Under the pieces are notes generated by a model. It was given only the letters and a program-made list of their open reading frames with translations, was not told the DNA's origin and made no database searches. Shown here piece by piece: positions 30,069-40,520 of a stretch of DNA of 64,000 nt (the stretch's first letter is position 1; each line of letters starts with the position of its first letter). Location: NCBI GenBank assembly GCA_942486035.1, contig CALNXK010000007.1, positions 3,305,001-3,369,000 on the forward strand, in the 5' to 3' direction. This DNA comes from Porites lobata (lineage: Eukaryota; Cnidaria; Anthozoa; Scleractinia; Poritidae). A program made the position numbers and the translations under genes.

Positions 30069-31975
30069 GTTGATTACACATACTAATTTTAATGACGACG
30101 GCGTTTTTAATTATTTCATTAAGATGAAGGATTACATTGTTAAAACAACGATGTTTCTGGCGAGCTGAGTGAAATAGCCGAAACACTCACTCATAGTTTG
30201 CGTGAAGGTTTTATTTAATTGTACTAAAAAACGGGAGCCGTGGACGAATTGCCAAGGAGTAGAAATTCAAAGAAACGAAAGATATCACACCAAGGGAAAG
30301 AAGTTTCTTCTGAATGGAGGCTGTTTTCGAAAATGGATTTTGTAACCTGCAGATCTACTTATCATTCTTCATGTTATCGAATAGAATCCAGAACGACCAA
30401 GAACTCAGACGAGTTGCGAGCGTGTATCGAGAAAGCTTAATATGTGATTTTAACTTACAGTGTGTAAATAAGTCGATCATTTGAGTTTCCTCCGATACAC
30501 ACTCAACAAATTCGTACTCCTCGTGATCTTGGCATAAAGCGGTGTCAGATCCTGTGGCAAAATATTGCAGAAACGGCTTAAATGTTCCGAAATACCGAAA
30601 TGTTCCTCCGAGTGCTCGAGAAACGGGAAAAGAATCTTAATTCTCTTGGCCAACGCGTGAAAACCATGCTAACCGGTTGATTGACGTCCACTAAATCGCA
30701 GGGCGCGTGTTGGTGGTGACCGCTGTAATTCGTCCTGCGGGCCGTATAAAATAGGAACAAGGACTTTTTCTAAAGTCTAGGGTTCCCATGCATCCTTACA
30801 TATGGTCAAGAGCCATGATATGGTATATTTTTTTAACCTAGTAACTATTATTTTTTCAGTCTTTAAATGTTTTTTAGTAAACAATTTTTTGTGCGTTCCA
30901 ATCACGAAATATTGACTCAAGGCGTCGTTTTGGCAACCTTACGGCGGCATCATCTGGGCAGCCATCTTTGATTTCTGTTTGAAAGTCCATGATCGGCAGT
31001 CTCTTTTGAATTGGCCCTCGAACTTCAAAAGAGGAAAAAAACTTGGAAAGGAATAAATTAATTGAAAATTTAATTTTCATCATTTTACTAAGTTGAATAA
31101 TAGTTTTGAGAAAAAAAATTAGCTGCGAACACTGTATCAGACGGATAATTTGCACTCAAATGGTCATTTTAATTTGCAAAATGTCGGTTATACTTTCTGA
31201 AATACCCGTCTCAGTTTCACCTTATTATAATCCCAATGTCTCTTTTATCTCTCTTTCAAGTTCCAAAAATTACGATCCGCAACTTGAAAAAAATTCTCCT
31301 GAAGTCTAGCCAACAGAATTGCATATTATGCACGGGAAATACAGTTGAGTTGAGTAGTTGCTGCTGTTGCTGCCTTTGTACGTGAATTGGTTGTTTGTTA
31401 GTTGTGTTGCTCTTCTTATCAAAGGAACTGTGTCACACGAATTTTAACAAAATTCTAATATTTGAAACTGCCACCAGGTTGAATGAAACATAAAAATAAT
31501 GGCTCGAAACATTAAAAGCAGGTGTTAATAATAACAGAAAAGTAAAAGAAGAAAATTAAAGTAGACATGGATGGACTAACTGAAGACTTGAGGCGAATTG
31601 CAATGGCGGCTTTTGAAAACTTGTTAACCCAACAGTTTTTTCAAAGTTCATTTTTGTTGTTTGTAACGTTTGATACGCTTTGGGAGATATATTTCTTTGA
31701 TACGAAGCTGTGATTTTGTCATTTGCGAGTAAATTTACAAGTTCCTTCGCGAATAAATTCGACGCGTTATTAATATCTAATATCTAACCCGATGAACTAG
31801 ATAACCGTGACGGTTTACGGTAAAGTCGCCCGATGAGTCATCTGGCCCGAATTTATGTCGCCGAAACTTTCAATTTAGTCAAGTCGCCCGAAGTTTGATC
31901 GTAATCAGCAGTACAACATCCTAACATTTTAATCGCGTTTGTTTCGTTTCATCAAATCTTTGACAACAAGATATT
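30069..31975. other. Intergenic, no supported gene
   Basis: A 66-codon plus frame (30240-30440) and several others occur but carry no domain or splice support. 31790-31890 has repeated AAGTCGCCCGA. Otherwise nothing recognised in ~1.9 kb. Confidence 0.4.
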
Positions 31976-32076
31976 TCAGCTCCACTACGTAGTACAACAT
32001 AAATAGAAAAACCATTAGGTTTATTTTGGCTGTTTCGGCCGAGCATCGTAAATATAACAATACGTTATACAACAAC
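31976..32076 (+). repeat. ~100-bp dispersed repeat (copy 1; copy 2 at 34274-34372)
   Basis: Both copies read CAGCTCCACTACG.AGTA.AACAT.AATAGAAAAACC, ATTTTGGCTGTTTCGGCCGA and ACAATACGTTATACAACAAC, in the same orientation. Confidence 0.8.
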
Positions 32077-32414
32077 TTCTATTACATTCAAACATGTGTG
32101 GTGGAAAAACTAGAACAGAGATGAGCGACAGTTTACACAGAATACTGTCAGAACAGAGGCCAGAAAAAACCTGTCGGAAAAAAAACCCTGTAGGGAAAAA
32201 AACTGCGTGGCAGGGAATTTGGGTAGGATCTATGGCTCAACCTCTGAAAAGCCCATCCTACCAAGGTAACACGGCTGGAAGGTCTCTATCCTTATTTACT
32301 AAACAGAAAATTCGAAATAATTATACAAAACGAAAACAAGCTAAAACCTCGAGCTCTGCAAAACTCGAACTGTCACCAGTAAATCAAATATGTACGAAAT
32401 AAATAAATAATAAT

Positions 32415-33250
32415 GTTTATTATATACATACTGAGAAATACTAACCAAAAAGCTATGTCGTAAATTTTCGTACGCAAATTAGTTCCAGCCAATCAGAGGA
32501 GCGAACGATGGTTTTCACACGTGAAAAAAATGATACGTCCAATCAGAATCGCGGACGATGTTTTTTCACGTGTGAGAAAAAGGATACGTCCAATCAGAAG
32601 CCACAGAGGTGTGTGAGTTTCGCGCCAAAATTCCCGCCTTTTATTGCAGCTTGCAGCGGCGCTTCGCACACATTCAACGAGAAAAGTTTTACTCAAAGAG
32701 TTTTTCTCGCTAAAAAAGTGAAAAACATTTCGGAAATGGAGTGGAATAGTTTCGTTTGTTTCACTGTCGATAAAGAAAACGGTAGAGAGTCGGCGAAACA
32801 ACAGCGGAAAGAGATAAACAGAACGAGACGTATGCTTTTATTTTGTTGTGCTTTTTGCCGGAGCTACTTTGCCTTTCATTTAGAGTAGAGTAGATAACTT
32901 TATTTAAACACGGTTAAAATTCCTTCAGAACGTACAAAAAATCTAAGATCTATTATACCTAACTAAACTAACTCTGATTAAGCTTATATTGAAACCGGCC
33001 ATTTTGCTTAAATTCACTCATTTTCAATTGTACATTGAGAACAAACAGTTAAGATTACTTATAGTTCTTGGATTACCTCATATCCTCACCGTCATTTATG
33101 TTTTTAACAAACGTTTTTACTAAAAAGCGGATACTTCGTTTTCGTTGTCATTTTGCTGTAAGTGTGTAGCGGCAAATTGTAGCATTTTTGAAAGATTTAA
33201 AATAAAAAGGCTGCCAAAATGATGAATGTCTCAGTATGTATATAATAAAC
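32415..33250. mobile_element. 836-bp TIR element with CCAAT-box repeats and a short ORF
   Basis: Perfect 22-bp inverted ends (32415-32436 and 33229-33250; core TTATTATATACATACTGAGA). Near the left end, about 48-bp direct repeats each contain CCAATCAGA (about 32491, 32538, 32590) and CACGTG-like sites, a promoter-like array. Downstream, ATG at 32737 (MEWNSFVCFTVDKENGRES...) opens a ~50-codon frame reaching 32886. Possibly the promoter and first exon of a lost transposase. The tail 32890-33030 resembles a LINE 3' end. Confidence 0.6.
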
Positions 33251-33275
33251 ACAATACCACATGCAAAGTGTTTTG

Positions 33276-33384
33276 TACGGTATTTACGCACTCGTTGTTT
33301 TTGTATCAGAAATAATCTTACTCGTTCGCTGCACTCACTCGTTCGATTTCTGATACGTCAACGACTCGTGCGTAAATACCGTAC
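33276..33384. repeat. ~109-bp inverted repeat
   Basis: GTACGGTATTTACGCACTCG at the left is mirrored by CGTGCGTAAATACCGTAC at the right; TATCAGAAAT.../ATTTCTGATA lies inside, with CTCGTTCGCTGCACTCACTC in the loop. A MITE-like fold-back. Confidence 0.8.
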
Positions 33385-33571
33385 GCCAGCACTTTCCATG
33401 AAGTATTCTCTATAAGTTAAACGAGGTGTCGGCCTAGAATGCTTTCCCACGTGATAAGCATACCTTTCATAGCACTCCATTCTACCCATACTGCACTTCA
33501 ACTGAAACCGCATTAGATCATATATTTGAATGCTATTTTGCACCCAATAAATGATAAATTATTAGACATAT

Positions 33572-34180
33572 TAATTAAATTCTGCAAGCAGAATACTGCA
33601 ATGCTGATCCTACTACGTGAAAATTAACTCTGCAAGATATCAACATGACACCAAAAGAACTCAAAACAGAGCGGGATTGTACCCGTAGACAGCTGTTTCG
33701 CCCTCTTTGAGGCTCGTCAGTATGGCGTAACAAGCAGAGAAAACTCTGGTGAAAAATATCCGCATACTCTGATTTAAGCCCTGACCTAGAACTCTCAACA
33801 CCCACAGAATCACGCCATACCCCGTGTCTTCTGGGGGCAAGAGTCCAAGTGTCAAGTTGATGTCTCGCAGAGAAAATAAAAAATTGGCCAAAGCCAACCC
33901 TTAGAACATGGACAAAACCATGCAAGAATTACGGCATATCGGATCTATAAAAGACATACGGCCGCAGAATGACATAAAGTACAAACATTAACCACAAAGG
34001 ACTGCAAAGGGCCGCAAACGAATATGCCGAAGAACGTAGGATCTACAAATGCCTGATCAGCAAAAATGAAAAGTAGACATGTTAAATTCTGCAAGCAGAA
34101 TAATGCAATGCTGATCGTACTACGTGAAAATTAACTCTGCAGGACATCAAAACGACACCGAAAGAACTCAGTATCATCAG
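33572..34180 (-). mobile_element. Retrozyme-like tandem unit (~507 bp) with hammerhead ribozyme
   Basis: A ~95-bp block (TTCTGCAAGCAGAATA.TGCA, ATGCTGAT, TACTACGTGAAAATTAACTC) at about 33578 recurs at 34085, so a full unit of ~507 bp is followed by a partial second one. The unit contains a hammerhead motif on minus (33680-33730) and no coding. Small tandem units with type I hammerheads are how animal retrozymes are organised; a Penelope relic is the main alternative. Confidence 0.55.
33680..33730 (-). ncRNA. Hammerhead ribozyme motif (type I-like)
   Basis: Minus strand reads CATA-CTGACGA-GCCTC-AAAG-AGGGC-GAAAC-AGCTGTC-TACGGG. The invariant CUGANGA (33720-33714) and GAAA (33699-33696) boxes are present, stem II is GCC/GGC plus a wobble, and stem I pairs with one mismatch. 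The cleavage triplet GUC is at 33690-33688. Stem III is the minimal palindromic CAGCTG typical of Penelope/retrozyme hammerheads, which are thought to act as dimers. Confidence 0.72.
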
Positions 34181-34372
34181 TATTAAACCACCCCAGTCTC
34201 CACTGCTCGCGTACCGCAGAAACATTTCATTTCCGTCTAATTCGTATCCACTCAAACGCCGGAAACTCCATATTTCAGCTCCACTACGCAGTAAAACATG
34301 AATAGAAAAACCATTAGCTTTATTTTGGCTGTTTCGGCCGAGCACCGCAGTAACAATACGTTATACAACAAC

Positions 34373-35644
34373 CTAGAGGAAAAAGTATATGGCTTTCCTG
34401 AACCTCGAAAAGAAAAGAAACTAATGTCCCAAAGATTTCGAGACCGGCAAGACGTGAAGACATGTTGTCTTTTAGAACCATCCTTATAGGTGCGACACTT
34501 TTCCATCTGCCATGCCTCTGAAAAACTCTATCACTAATCCCGTTGTTGGCAGCCCTCGACGCTCCTCCAGACCGGAAGGAGTGAGTCCCGTAAACAGAGG
34601 GATTCGGAACTATATGTCCTGCAAACGTTTAGTTAACTGACCCCTGCAGGTTGCATAAGGGATAGGCTTATCAACTTGAACCAATTTGTAGGACGACTTG
34701 GTTTTAACTAGCGATCGGAAAGTAAATTCACTCACTCTTTAAGTAAGAAAACCGGGCAAACATTCTCGGATTGAGCAATAATCACCGTCACCACCTTGTC
34801 TAAGCTGATCACTCTTGCTTTTGTATACTTTGATACTCAAGTAGATTAAGGTCTGGTTCTGTACAAATTTCTCAGAATTTAAAGAGGGGTGGTTTAATGT
34901 AAAGTTTTTTAACATGTCCCGGGTGTAATAAATTAAGGCTAATTATATAACTAAGAAATCTTCAAATTTCATTTTAAAATTGTTAACCGCATCAAGTGAC
35001 CAGCCACGCCCTGTTTCACCGAGTAATCCTTTGGGTCGAATGCCCAATATGTAGAAAGCAAACCGTTTTCCTTTTGTCGGTCCAAATAGTGGCTACTGAT
35101 AGTCTTCTTGTAAAAACGGGTGGAATGAGACAAAGTCATTTATAGGAGGACTTGCACTAGTCAATAAACACCAATTGCACCATAAACAGTTGCAGGTACA
35201 AAACCGAGTATTATCCACTGGTTCATAACATAACGTTTTTCAGTTGTCGAAAACAACACATAGGTGACACACCAGTACAAAAATGTATCTCTTTCAGGTT
35301 ACCAGATTTTGTGCCAAAAATCTGGGAAACCCAGCAGTAATATAAAAGCAGTTTTATTCACATTTTCTGAACCCAAATATCTAAAACGTTTGCCACAAAA
35401 TTACTTCTTTTATAAAAAACCCAGAATACTAAGGAATTCTTTTTGGAAGGTTTTCATATTGTTTGATCCAGGGGATTTCCATGCGTAAGAGATCTTGCGA
35501 GGCTTGCTTAGCGTACGCGTCACGCATGCTGTTATTGGAAAAAATACTGTAGTAAGCTAAAACTTTGCAGGCTGGCTCATAACTTGCTTATGCTACCGCC
35601 GGCTGGCAAACTCCAAAGTTCCCTTTCACTCTAGCTGGGATTGC
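34373..35644. other. Intergenic, nothing recognised
   Basis: About 1.3 kb without a supported gene, strong repeat or palindrome. Confidence 0.4.
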
Positions 35645-35817
35645 GTTAGACTACGAGTAGTCTCCATTTTTCCTCAGGGATAGTAGAGCGAGCGAAACGT
35701 GAGCGCGCGTAAAAATCACCCTACGTCTGGCCTTTCTCGCGTGGTGTGATTTTCACGCGCCCTCGCGTTTCGCTTGCTCTACTATCCGTAAGGAAAAATG
35801 AGGACTACTTGCAGTCT
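35645..35817. repeat. ~170-bp inverted-repeat MITE
   Basis: GACTACGAGTAGTCTCCATT and TAGTAGAGCGAGCGAAACG on the left are mirrored by CGTTTCGCTTGCTCTACTA and ATGAGGACTACTTGCAGTC on the right. Confidence 0.82.
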
Positions 35818-35819
35818 AG

Positions 35820-36319
35820 GATTGCGTGTTTTTTCGTACCATTTCAAAGGCTCCATATTTAATTCTATGCACACCTCGGGGTCATCTTTTCTGCCGGACC
35901 ACAACTTTGTCTTGATGCAACGATACAATCGCCCGTGAAAAATGTTTCCTCTATCCTCCCGCTGACCTTCCGCGGGGAAAAACATTTTTTCCAAGCGAAC
36001 GAAGGGAAAGTAATTCCTTTTATCATCGTAATCACGCCACTCATCGATCGTATTCGTGACTGAATCCCGCGAAATGAATTTTTAGCGGTTTTCGCGTCGT
36101 ATCCAATTCAATAACCCCAACATCATAGAAATCGCTGTCTGTTTTGCGTTTTCGTTCCACTTTCTCCATCTTTTTTTCGCGGAGCAGACAGAACTGTCCT
36201 CCACAAAACGCCGTGGAGGACATGACATTCGCTTCGGTCGATGGCCCATGTTCATTTGTGCTGGTGAAACACAGTACCTTTGCGCACGCGCCGTAGCATA
36301 CACTCCATGTAATGATCAC
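35820..36319 (-). pseudogene. Gene fragment with chromo/tudor-knot-like motif, one frameshift
   Basis: The upstream frame (36319-36041) gives ...KTDSDFYDVGVIELDTTRKP then LKIHFAGFSHEYD; after one extra base near 36048 the other frame continues DEWRDYDDKRNYFPFVRLEK, MFFPAEGQREDRGNIFHGRL, YRCIKTKLWSGRKDDPEVCI and ELNMEPLKWYEK. The string HFxGFSxxYDEW is the hallmark of chromo-barrel/tudor-knot/MBT-type folds. Frames on both sides are coherent, so this is a once-coding exon with a recent lesion. The 3' end is cut by the adjacent MITE. Host gene or transposon gene cannot be told. Confidence 0.6.
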
Positions 36320-36334
36320 TGAAGAGCAAATGTC

Positions 36335-37850
36335 CTCATTTAATAATAATAACTATAATAATAATAACTGTTTATTCACAAATCCAAATCGAAAAAGTGA
36401 AAAGGAGATAAAAGAGGTTATCCGTTTCTAGTTTTTCTCCTGATAATAAAATACATTAAGAAATAAATTATTTACAACTGCTTAAAATAGTAACTATATA
36501 TGTATATAAAACATCACACAGTAAAAGAACTTAGTGTTCACTAGAAAAATCTATAAGATAACGTCTCAGTCTGTTCTTGAAAATATTCAAATTCTCCGCC
36601 TCAGCAACTTCCTTTGGGAGATTGTTCCACTTATCTATTATGCGTATAAAAAAAGAATGTTTAAAACTATTTAAAGTTGCTGATGTAAGCTTAAGTTTAA
36701 AACGATGGTTGAGTCTTAAGGGCCGAAAATCATGTGCAAATGTAAAAAATGTGGAGGGATCAAGTCCATTAAGTCTATTTATTGTCTTATAACACTCGAT
36801 AAGCGACGAAAATAATCTTCTTTGTTCAAGTGATGGCCATTTAAGGAGCTTTGGGCGTTCTTCGTAAGGCATGTCTTGCCCAACATTTCCAAGGGCGCAT
36901 TTAGAAGCTCTACGTTGTACTTTCTCCAAGGTGTTTAAGTCTTTTTTAAGGTGCGGACACCAAACTGGAGAGCAGTACTCGAGTATCGGACGTACTAGAC
37001 TCTTATAAAGTTTTGAAAACAACTGAGGATTTTTAGGACCCACCGTTCGCCTAATGAATCCAAGCACACTATTTGCCTTATTTGCGCATTTGTTGGCTTG
37101 CATACCCCATGACAGGTTCGAAGTAATATGGATTCCGAGATCCTTAACTTCAGATACAGCTTTTAATTGGTTACCACATAGATGGTATTGAGGACTTGAG
37201 TAATCATTTTTTTTAGAAATGCGCATCGCTTCGCATTTATCTGTGTTAAATTTCAGCTGCCAGACATAGCTCCAAGATTCCAGGCGAATAAGATCTTTCT
37301 GTATCTCTTCAACATCTTCCATAGTATCCCTGAGTATCCTATACAATTTCATATCATCTGCAAAAAGTTTTGTGTTTGACATAATGTTTCTTGAAATATC
37401 ATTAATATAAATTAGAAATAAAATGGGTCCCAGCACAGTTCCTTGGGGCACACCAGACAAAACGGAAGTCCAAGATGAGTGATGTCCCCTCAGAAGAACG
37501 CGCTGGTATCGATTGGTGAGAAAACATCTAAGCCAAGACAGGAGTGGACCTTGGATACCATATGCGTGTATCTTTGTCAAAAGGCGTTCATGTGGCACCG
37601 AGTCAAATGCTTTTGAAAGGTCTAAGAATATAACATCAGTTGTCAAGCCTTTGTTTCTCCCGCTGGCCCAATCGTGAAAAGATGATAATAATTGAGAAAG
37701 ACAAGATTTCCCTTTCAGGAAGCCAAATTGCTCCGGAATAAAGACCTCGTTTGTAATACAAAACTGAACAAGCTGCTGTCTTACTATCATTTCACACACT
37801 TTACACACCACCGATGTTAGCGAGACAGGGCGATTTGTGGGCAATGAGTT
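36335..37850 (-). mobile_element. 5'-truncated non-LTR retrotransposon (jockey/CR1/L2-like)
   Basis: Contains a long RT frame (below), a short 3' UTR and an (ATT)n-type tail (36341-36367: TTAATAATAATAACTATAAT...). The 5' end lies within the RT fingers, and no apurinic endonuclease domain is present, the usual outcome of incomplete reverse transcription. Confidence 0.85.
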
Positions 37851-37892
37851 TAATATAAGTGAAAGACAAAGCAAAACAATAGACGCATTCAT
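36531..37892 (-). CDS. LINE reverse transcriptase, 5'-truncated but open
   Basis: An uninterrupted frame of ~450 codons. RT blocks in order: NRPVSLTSVVCK, FLDLSKAFDSVPHERLL, GVPQGTVLGPILFLIYIND, the catalytic LFADDMKLY, LGIHITSNLSW, and a CR1/jockey-type C-terminus with PILEYCSPVWCPH and WNNLPKEVAEAENLNIFKNR. The first ~15 codons precede recognisable similarity and probably belong to flanking DNA. The absence of stops suggests a young insertion. Without promoter or endonuclease it should be inactive. Confidence 0.9.
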   Translation of the reverse strand: MNASIVLLCLSLILNSLPTNRPVSLTSVVCKVCEMIVRQQLVQFCITNEVFIPEQFGFLKGKSCLSQLLSSFHDWASGRNKGLTTDVIFLDLSKAFDSVPHERLLTKIHAYGIQGPLLSWLRCFLTNRYQRVLLRGHHSSWTSVLSGVPQGTVLGPILFLIYINDISRNIMSNTKLFADDMKLYRILRDTMEDVEEIQKDLIRLESWSYVWQLKFNTDKCEAMRISKKNDYSSPQYHLCGNQLKAVSEVKDLGIHITSNLSWGMQANKCANKANSVLGFIRRTVGPKNPQLFSKLYKSLVRPILEYCSPVWCPHLKKDLNTLEKVQRRASKCALGNVGQDMPYEERPKLLKWPSLEQRRLFSSLIECYKTINRLNGLDPSTFFTFAHDFRPLRLNHRFKLKLTSATLNSFKHSFFIRIIDKWNNLPKEVAEAENLNIFKNRLRRYLIDFSSEH

Positions 37893-38737
37893 AATACCAA
37901 CTCAAGCATTCACGGTTTGCGGTTTTTTTATTTCGCGACCATACACCAGATTTTTTTGGAATCATATATACAAACGTAACCTAGAATCCGGTCCTTTTTT
38001 TTCCCTTTTTGAGAGGAGGGAAAAAATTATTCTTCCGTAGGGAGAAAACCTTGCACCGTCAGCTTTGCGCGCAAGTACCTTAAATGTTTTTACTGCTAAG
38101 AAATGTTCGCCAGGAACACTCAACGATTGACGACACGTTTTTGTTCCGAGCGTAGCGACTTTATAATCTCGTCACGCGCGAAGCGCGAGCGCAGTCTGCT
38201 AACCGCGCGTGGTCTTAGCCACCTGCAAAATTCAGAAAATTCGATGTCCCATAAATATTTCTATATATGCTTGGTGTCCGCTAATGTCGTCATGGAGCAT
38301 TTTGCGTTTGCAGGCAACATAGACTTTCAATTCACCCAAGCCACCCACCCCAAGCCAGTCCTAATCCGTTTCGTCCGAAAAGTACTTGGACTCCTCCTCC
38401 ACATCGAGAAATCGCACTAGACACTTTTTTGGACGCAGTGGAACATGACTTGCGTAACGTAAAACCTGAACCTGTACGTGACAACTTGACCTCACGCGAA
38501 CGACGTCGACATGCCCTCAAATCACTTAAAAAACGCAACGACATTTTTATTAAATCCGCTGACAAAGGATCCGCCACAGTACTTATGGACAGAGACTGGT
38601 ATATAAACGAATGCTTACGACAACTCAACGACACCAAATTCTACACACCGCTTAACAACGATATTACCGATGACATCCAAAAACGGGTACAGGTCTACGT
38701 TGAACGCATGCTTCATGACAAAATCATTGACGACAAC

Positions 38738-38740
<3 letters not shown>

Positions 38741-38772
<32 letters not shown>

Positions 38773-39074
38773 TGTTTAAACAGGATGACCATTTCATTTA
38801 TAAAAACTGCTATCAATATGGGTCCTGTATAAAAATAAATGAAAAAATAGATAAAAAATCAATTATATACGAAACTGGGATACATTACATAATTATAATC
38901 AATAAAAAAAGGTAGCCTCCTCATGAACAAAACTACATACAATCATTAAAAAGGGTAGCCCCCTTATAGAAAAGGCCCTCTTAGTCAACTCGAGATTGAC
39001 TTTATCAATAGATAACCTATCCTTAGACCTAGTGTCATAGTCATGAATATCATAAGTTCGCCGTCGAAACTAAG
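38741..39074. mobile_element. ~335-bp insertion in the Penelope ORF, starting with (TAA)n
   Basis: The (TAA)n run 38738-38771 leads into AT-rich sequence with GGTAGCCTCCTCATGAAC and GGGTAGCCCCCTTATAG. The Penelope frame resumes at about 39078. A repeat-tailed start suggests the inverted 3' end of a short LINE or SINE copy. Confidence 0.55.
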
Positions 39075-39080
39075 CGTTTC

Positions 39081-39734
39081 TTGATACCACGGTCTTACCC
39101 CAAGAACAGGCGTTTCTACATCTTACCCAAAATACATAAGACGGATAACCCTGGCCGCCTCATTGTCTCCAGCAACAGCCATACGACTGAACGTATTTCA
39201 CAGTTTGATCAGTACAGGACCTCAATACATTTACTTCCTTTCTCGATCAATGACATTCACGCCACGATGAAATTTACATGCGATTATTCTTTCACACCCA
39301 TAACCTTTCTCGATGTCAGCGTCTCACTTCTCAATGGCAAAATCGTCACTGTCCTCTTCACCAAACCTACAGACAAACACCAATACTTACTACATTCATC
39401 ATGTCATCCCATACACACCAAACGTGCTGTTCCTTTCAGTCTAGCTCTTAGATTACGCCGCATTTGTTCTACCAACGAGACCTTCACACTTCGTACCGAT
39501 GAACTTATTGACTATATCTTTACTAACGTGGCTGTAACCGCTATTTCCTTTAACGGGAAATACAACGAGTTAACAATATCACACGGACAGAAGCACTTAC
39601 GTCCCATGACACCTCCACACTGGACAAACCAGAACGTGTTCCCTTCGTTATCACTCACAACCCAGCCCTACGTTCCACTTATCCATTATTCGCAAACACT
39701 TTCAAATCCTTATTTCATCTCCCCGTTGCTATAA
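39081..39734 (+). pseudogene. Penelope RT segment lacking the catalytic core
   Basis: RFYILPKIHKTDNPGRLIVS and HTTERISQFDQ belong to the RT fingers. The next residues already match the thumb (FLDVSVSL..., DKHQYLLHSSCHPIHTKRAV, PFSLALRLRRICSTNE). The palm with its YxDD box is missing between about codons 48 and 70. A frameshift follows near 39530, and conserved sequence continues in another frame (ITHNPALRSTYPLF at about 39650). Confidence 0.8.
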
Positions 39735-39864
39735 CGTTTTTAAAGCTGCACCTATTGTAGCTTATAGGCGTAGTAGTAAGCTCAGTGATTTTCTAGTCTG
39801 AGGGCCAAACTTCGCAATCTCACCACACACAACCAGCCCCGGTGCTCATACCCATGCAGAAAAA

Positions 39865-40278
39865 ACTGTTTCACTTCTAAATACATATCTGACAGACAAA
39901 CTTCATACACCAGCATTCCACGCTACAAGCGAAACCAGACTTATCACTCATCACATCGACTGTAACTCCAAAAACGTAATCTACATGATACAATGCAATC
40001 ACTGCTCCAAACAATACACGGGTGAAACGAAACGACGACTCAAATACCGCTTCAACGAACACCTCAGACCCGTTGACAATCCATCTAGCATCTCTAAACC
40101 AACCACAGTCTTAGAGCACTTTCTTACTAATGATCACTCTGCAAACGACTTCAGACTTATTCCACTGGAGTTCATTAAATCTAACAGAGGCAGTGTACGA
40201 AAAGCTAGAGAGGCACACCTCATCGAGAGAGGTAAAACTCTAGAACCTTCTGGTATCAATAAGAGAGATGAAATGTAA
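39865..40278 (+). pseudogene. GIY-YIG endonuclease domain of the Penelope-like element
   Basis: The frame gives DCNSKNVIYMIQCNHCSKQY, TGETKRRLKYRFNEH and RKAREAHLIERGKTLEPSGI. It has the V-I-Y (GIY), Y-T-G-E-T (YIG), Arg, His and Glu positions of Penelope endonucleases and the usual Cys pair before YIG. This domain appears intact through its stop at 40278, although the element as a whole is dead. Confidence 0.88.
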
Positions 40279-40520
40279 TACAATCTTCATTCCTTTTGTT
40301 TGTTATCATTTATTTATACTATTTTTACATTTCTTTTATATCACTACTTCAATGGTTTTTGTTTTCCTTTAACGTTCACTTTTTTCTAATTTACTTTTTC
40401 ACATGTAATTATAGTATCATATTGCACGTTATTCTTTATTTTAAATTGTAACGTCTTAGCTCAACTCCATCATCGTATGTAACACCCTGAAGGAAGGTCG
40501 TGCCTTCCGAAATATTGGCA

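Larger units (their letters stand above)
38342..40520 (+). mobile_element. Penelope-like retroelement with GIY-YIG end, internally deleted
   Basis: Segments in order: N-terminal region 38369-38740 (STWTPPPHREIALDTFLDAV, RNDIFIKSADKGSATVLMDR); a ~335-bp insertion (38741-39074); RFYILPKIHKTDNPGRLIV (39105-39161); then, after loss of the RT core, ITFLDVSVSLLNGKIVTVLF and THNPALRSTYPLFANTFKSL; finally GIY-YIG (39985-40278). The order matches Penelope elements. The 3' flank contains CCTGAAGGAAGG...CCTTCCGAAAT (about 40492-40514), the hammerhead-derived type of motif seen in their pseudo-LTRs. Several frameshifts are present. Confidence 0.85.

Noticed and set aside
32493..32801. 102-codon minus frame over the CCAAT repeats
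   Set aside because: It exists because the tandem repeats are open on both strands; the plus-strand ATG at 32737 is the only plausible start.
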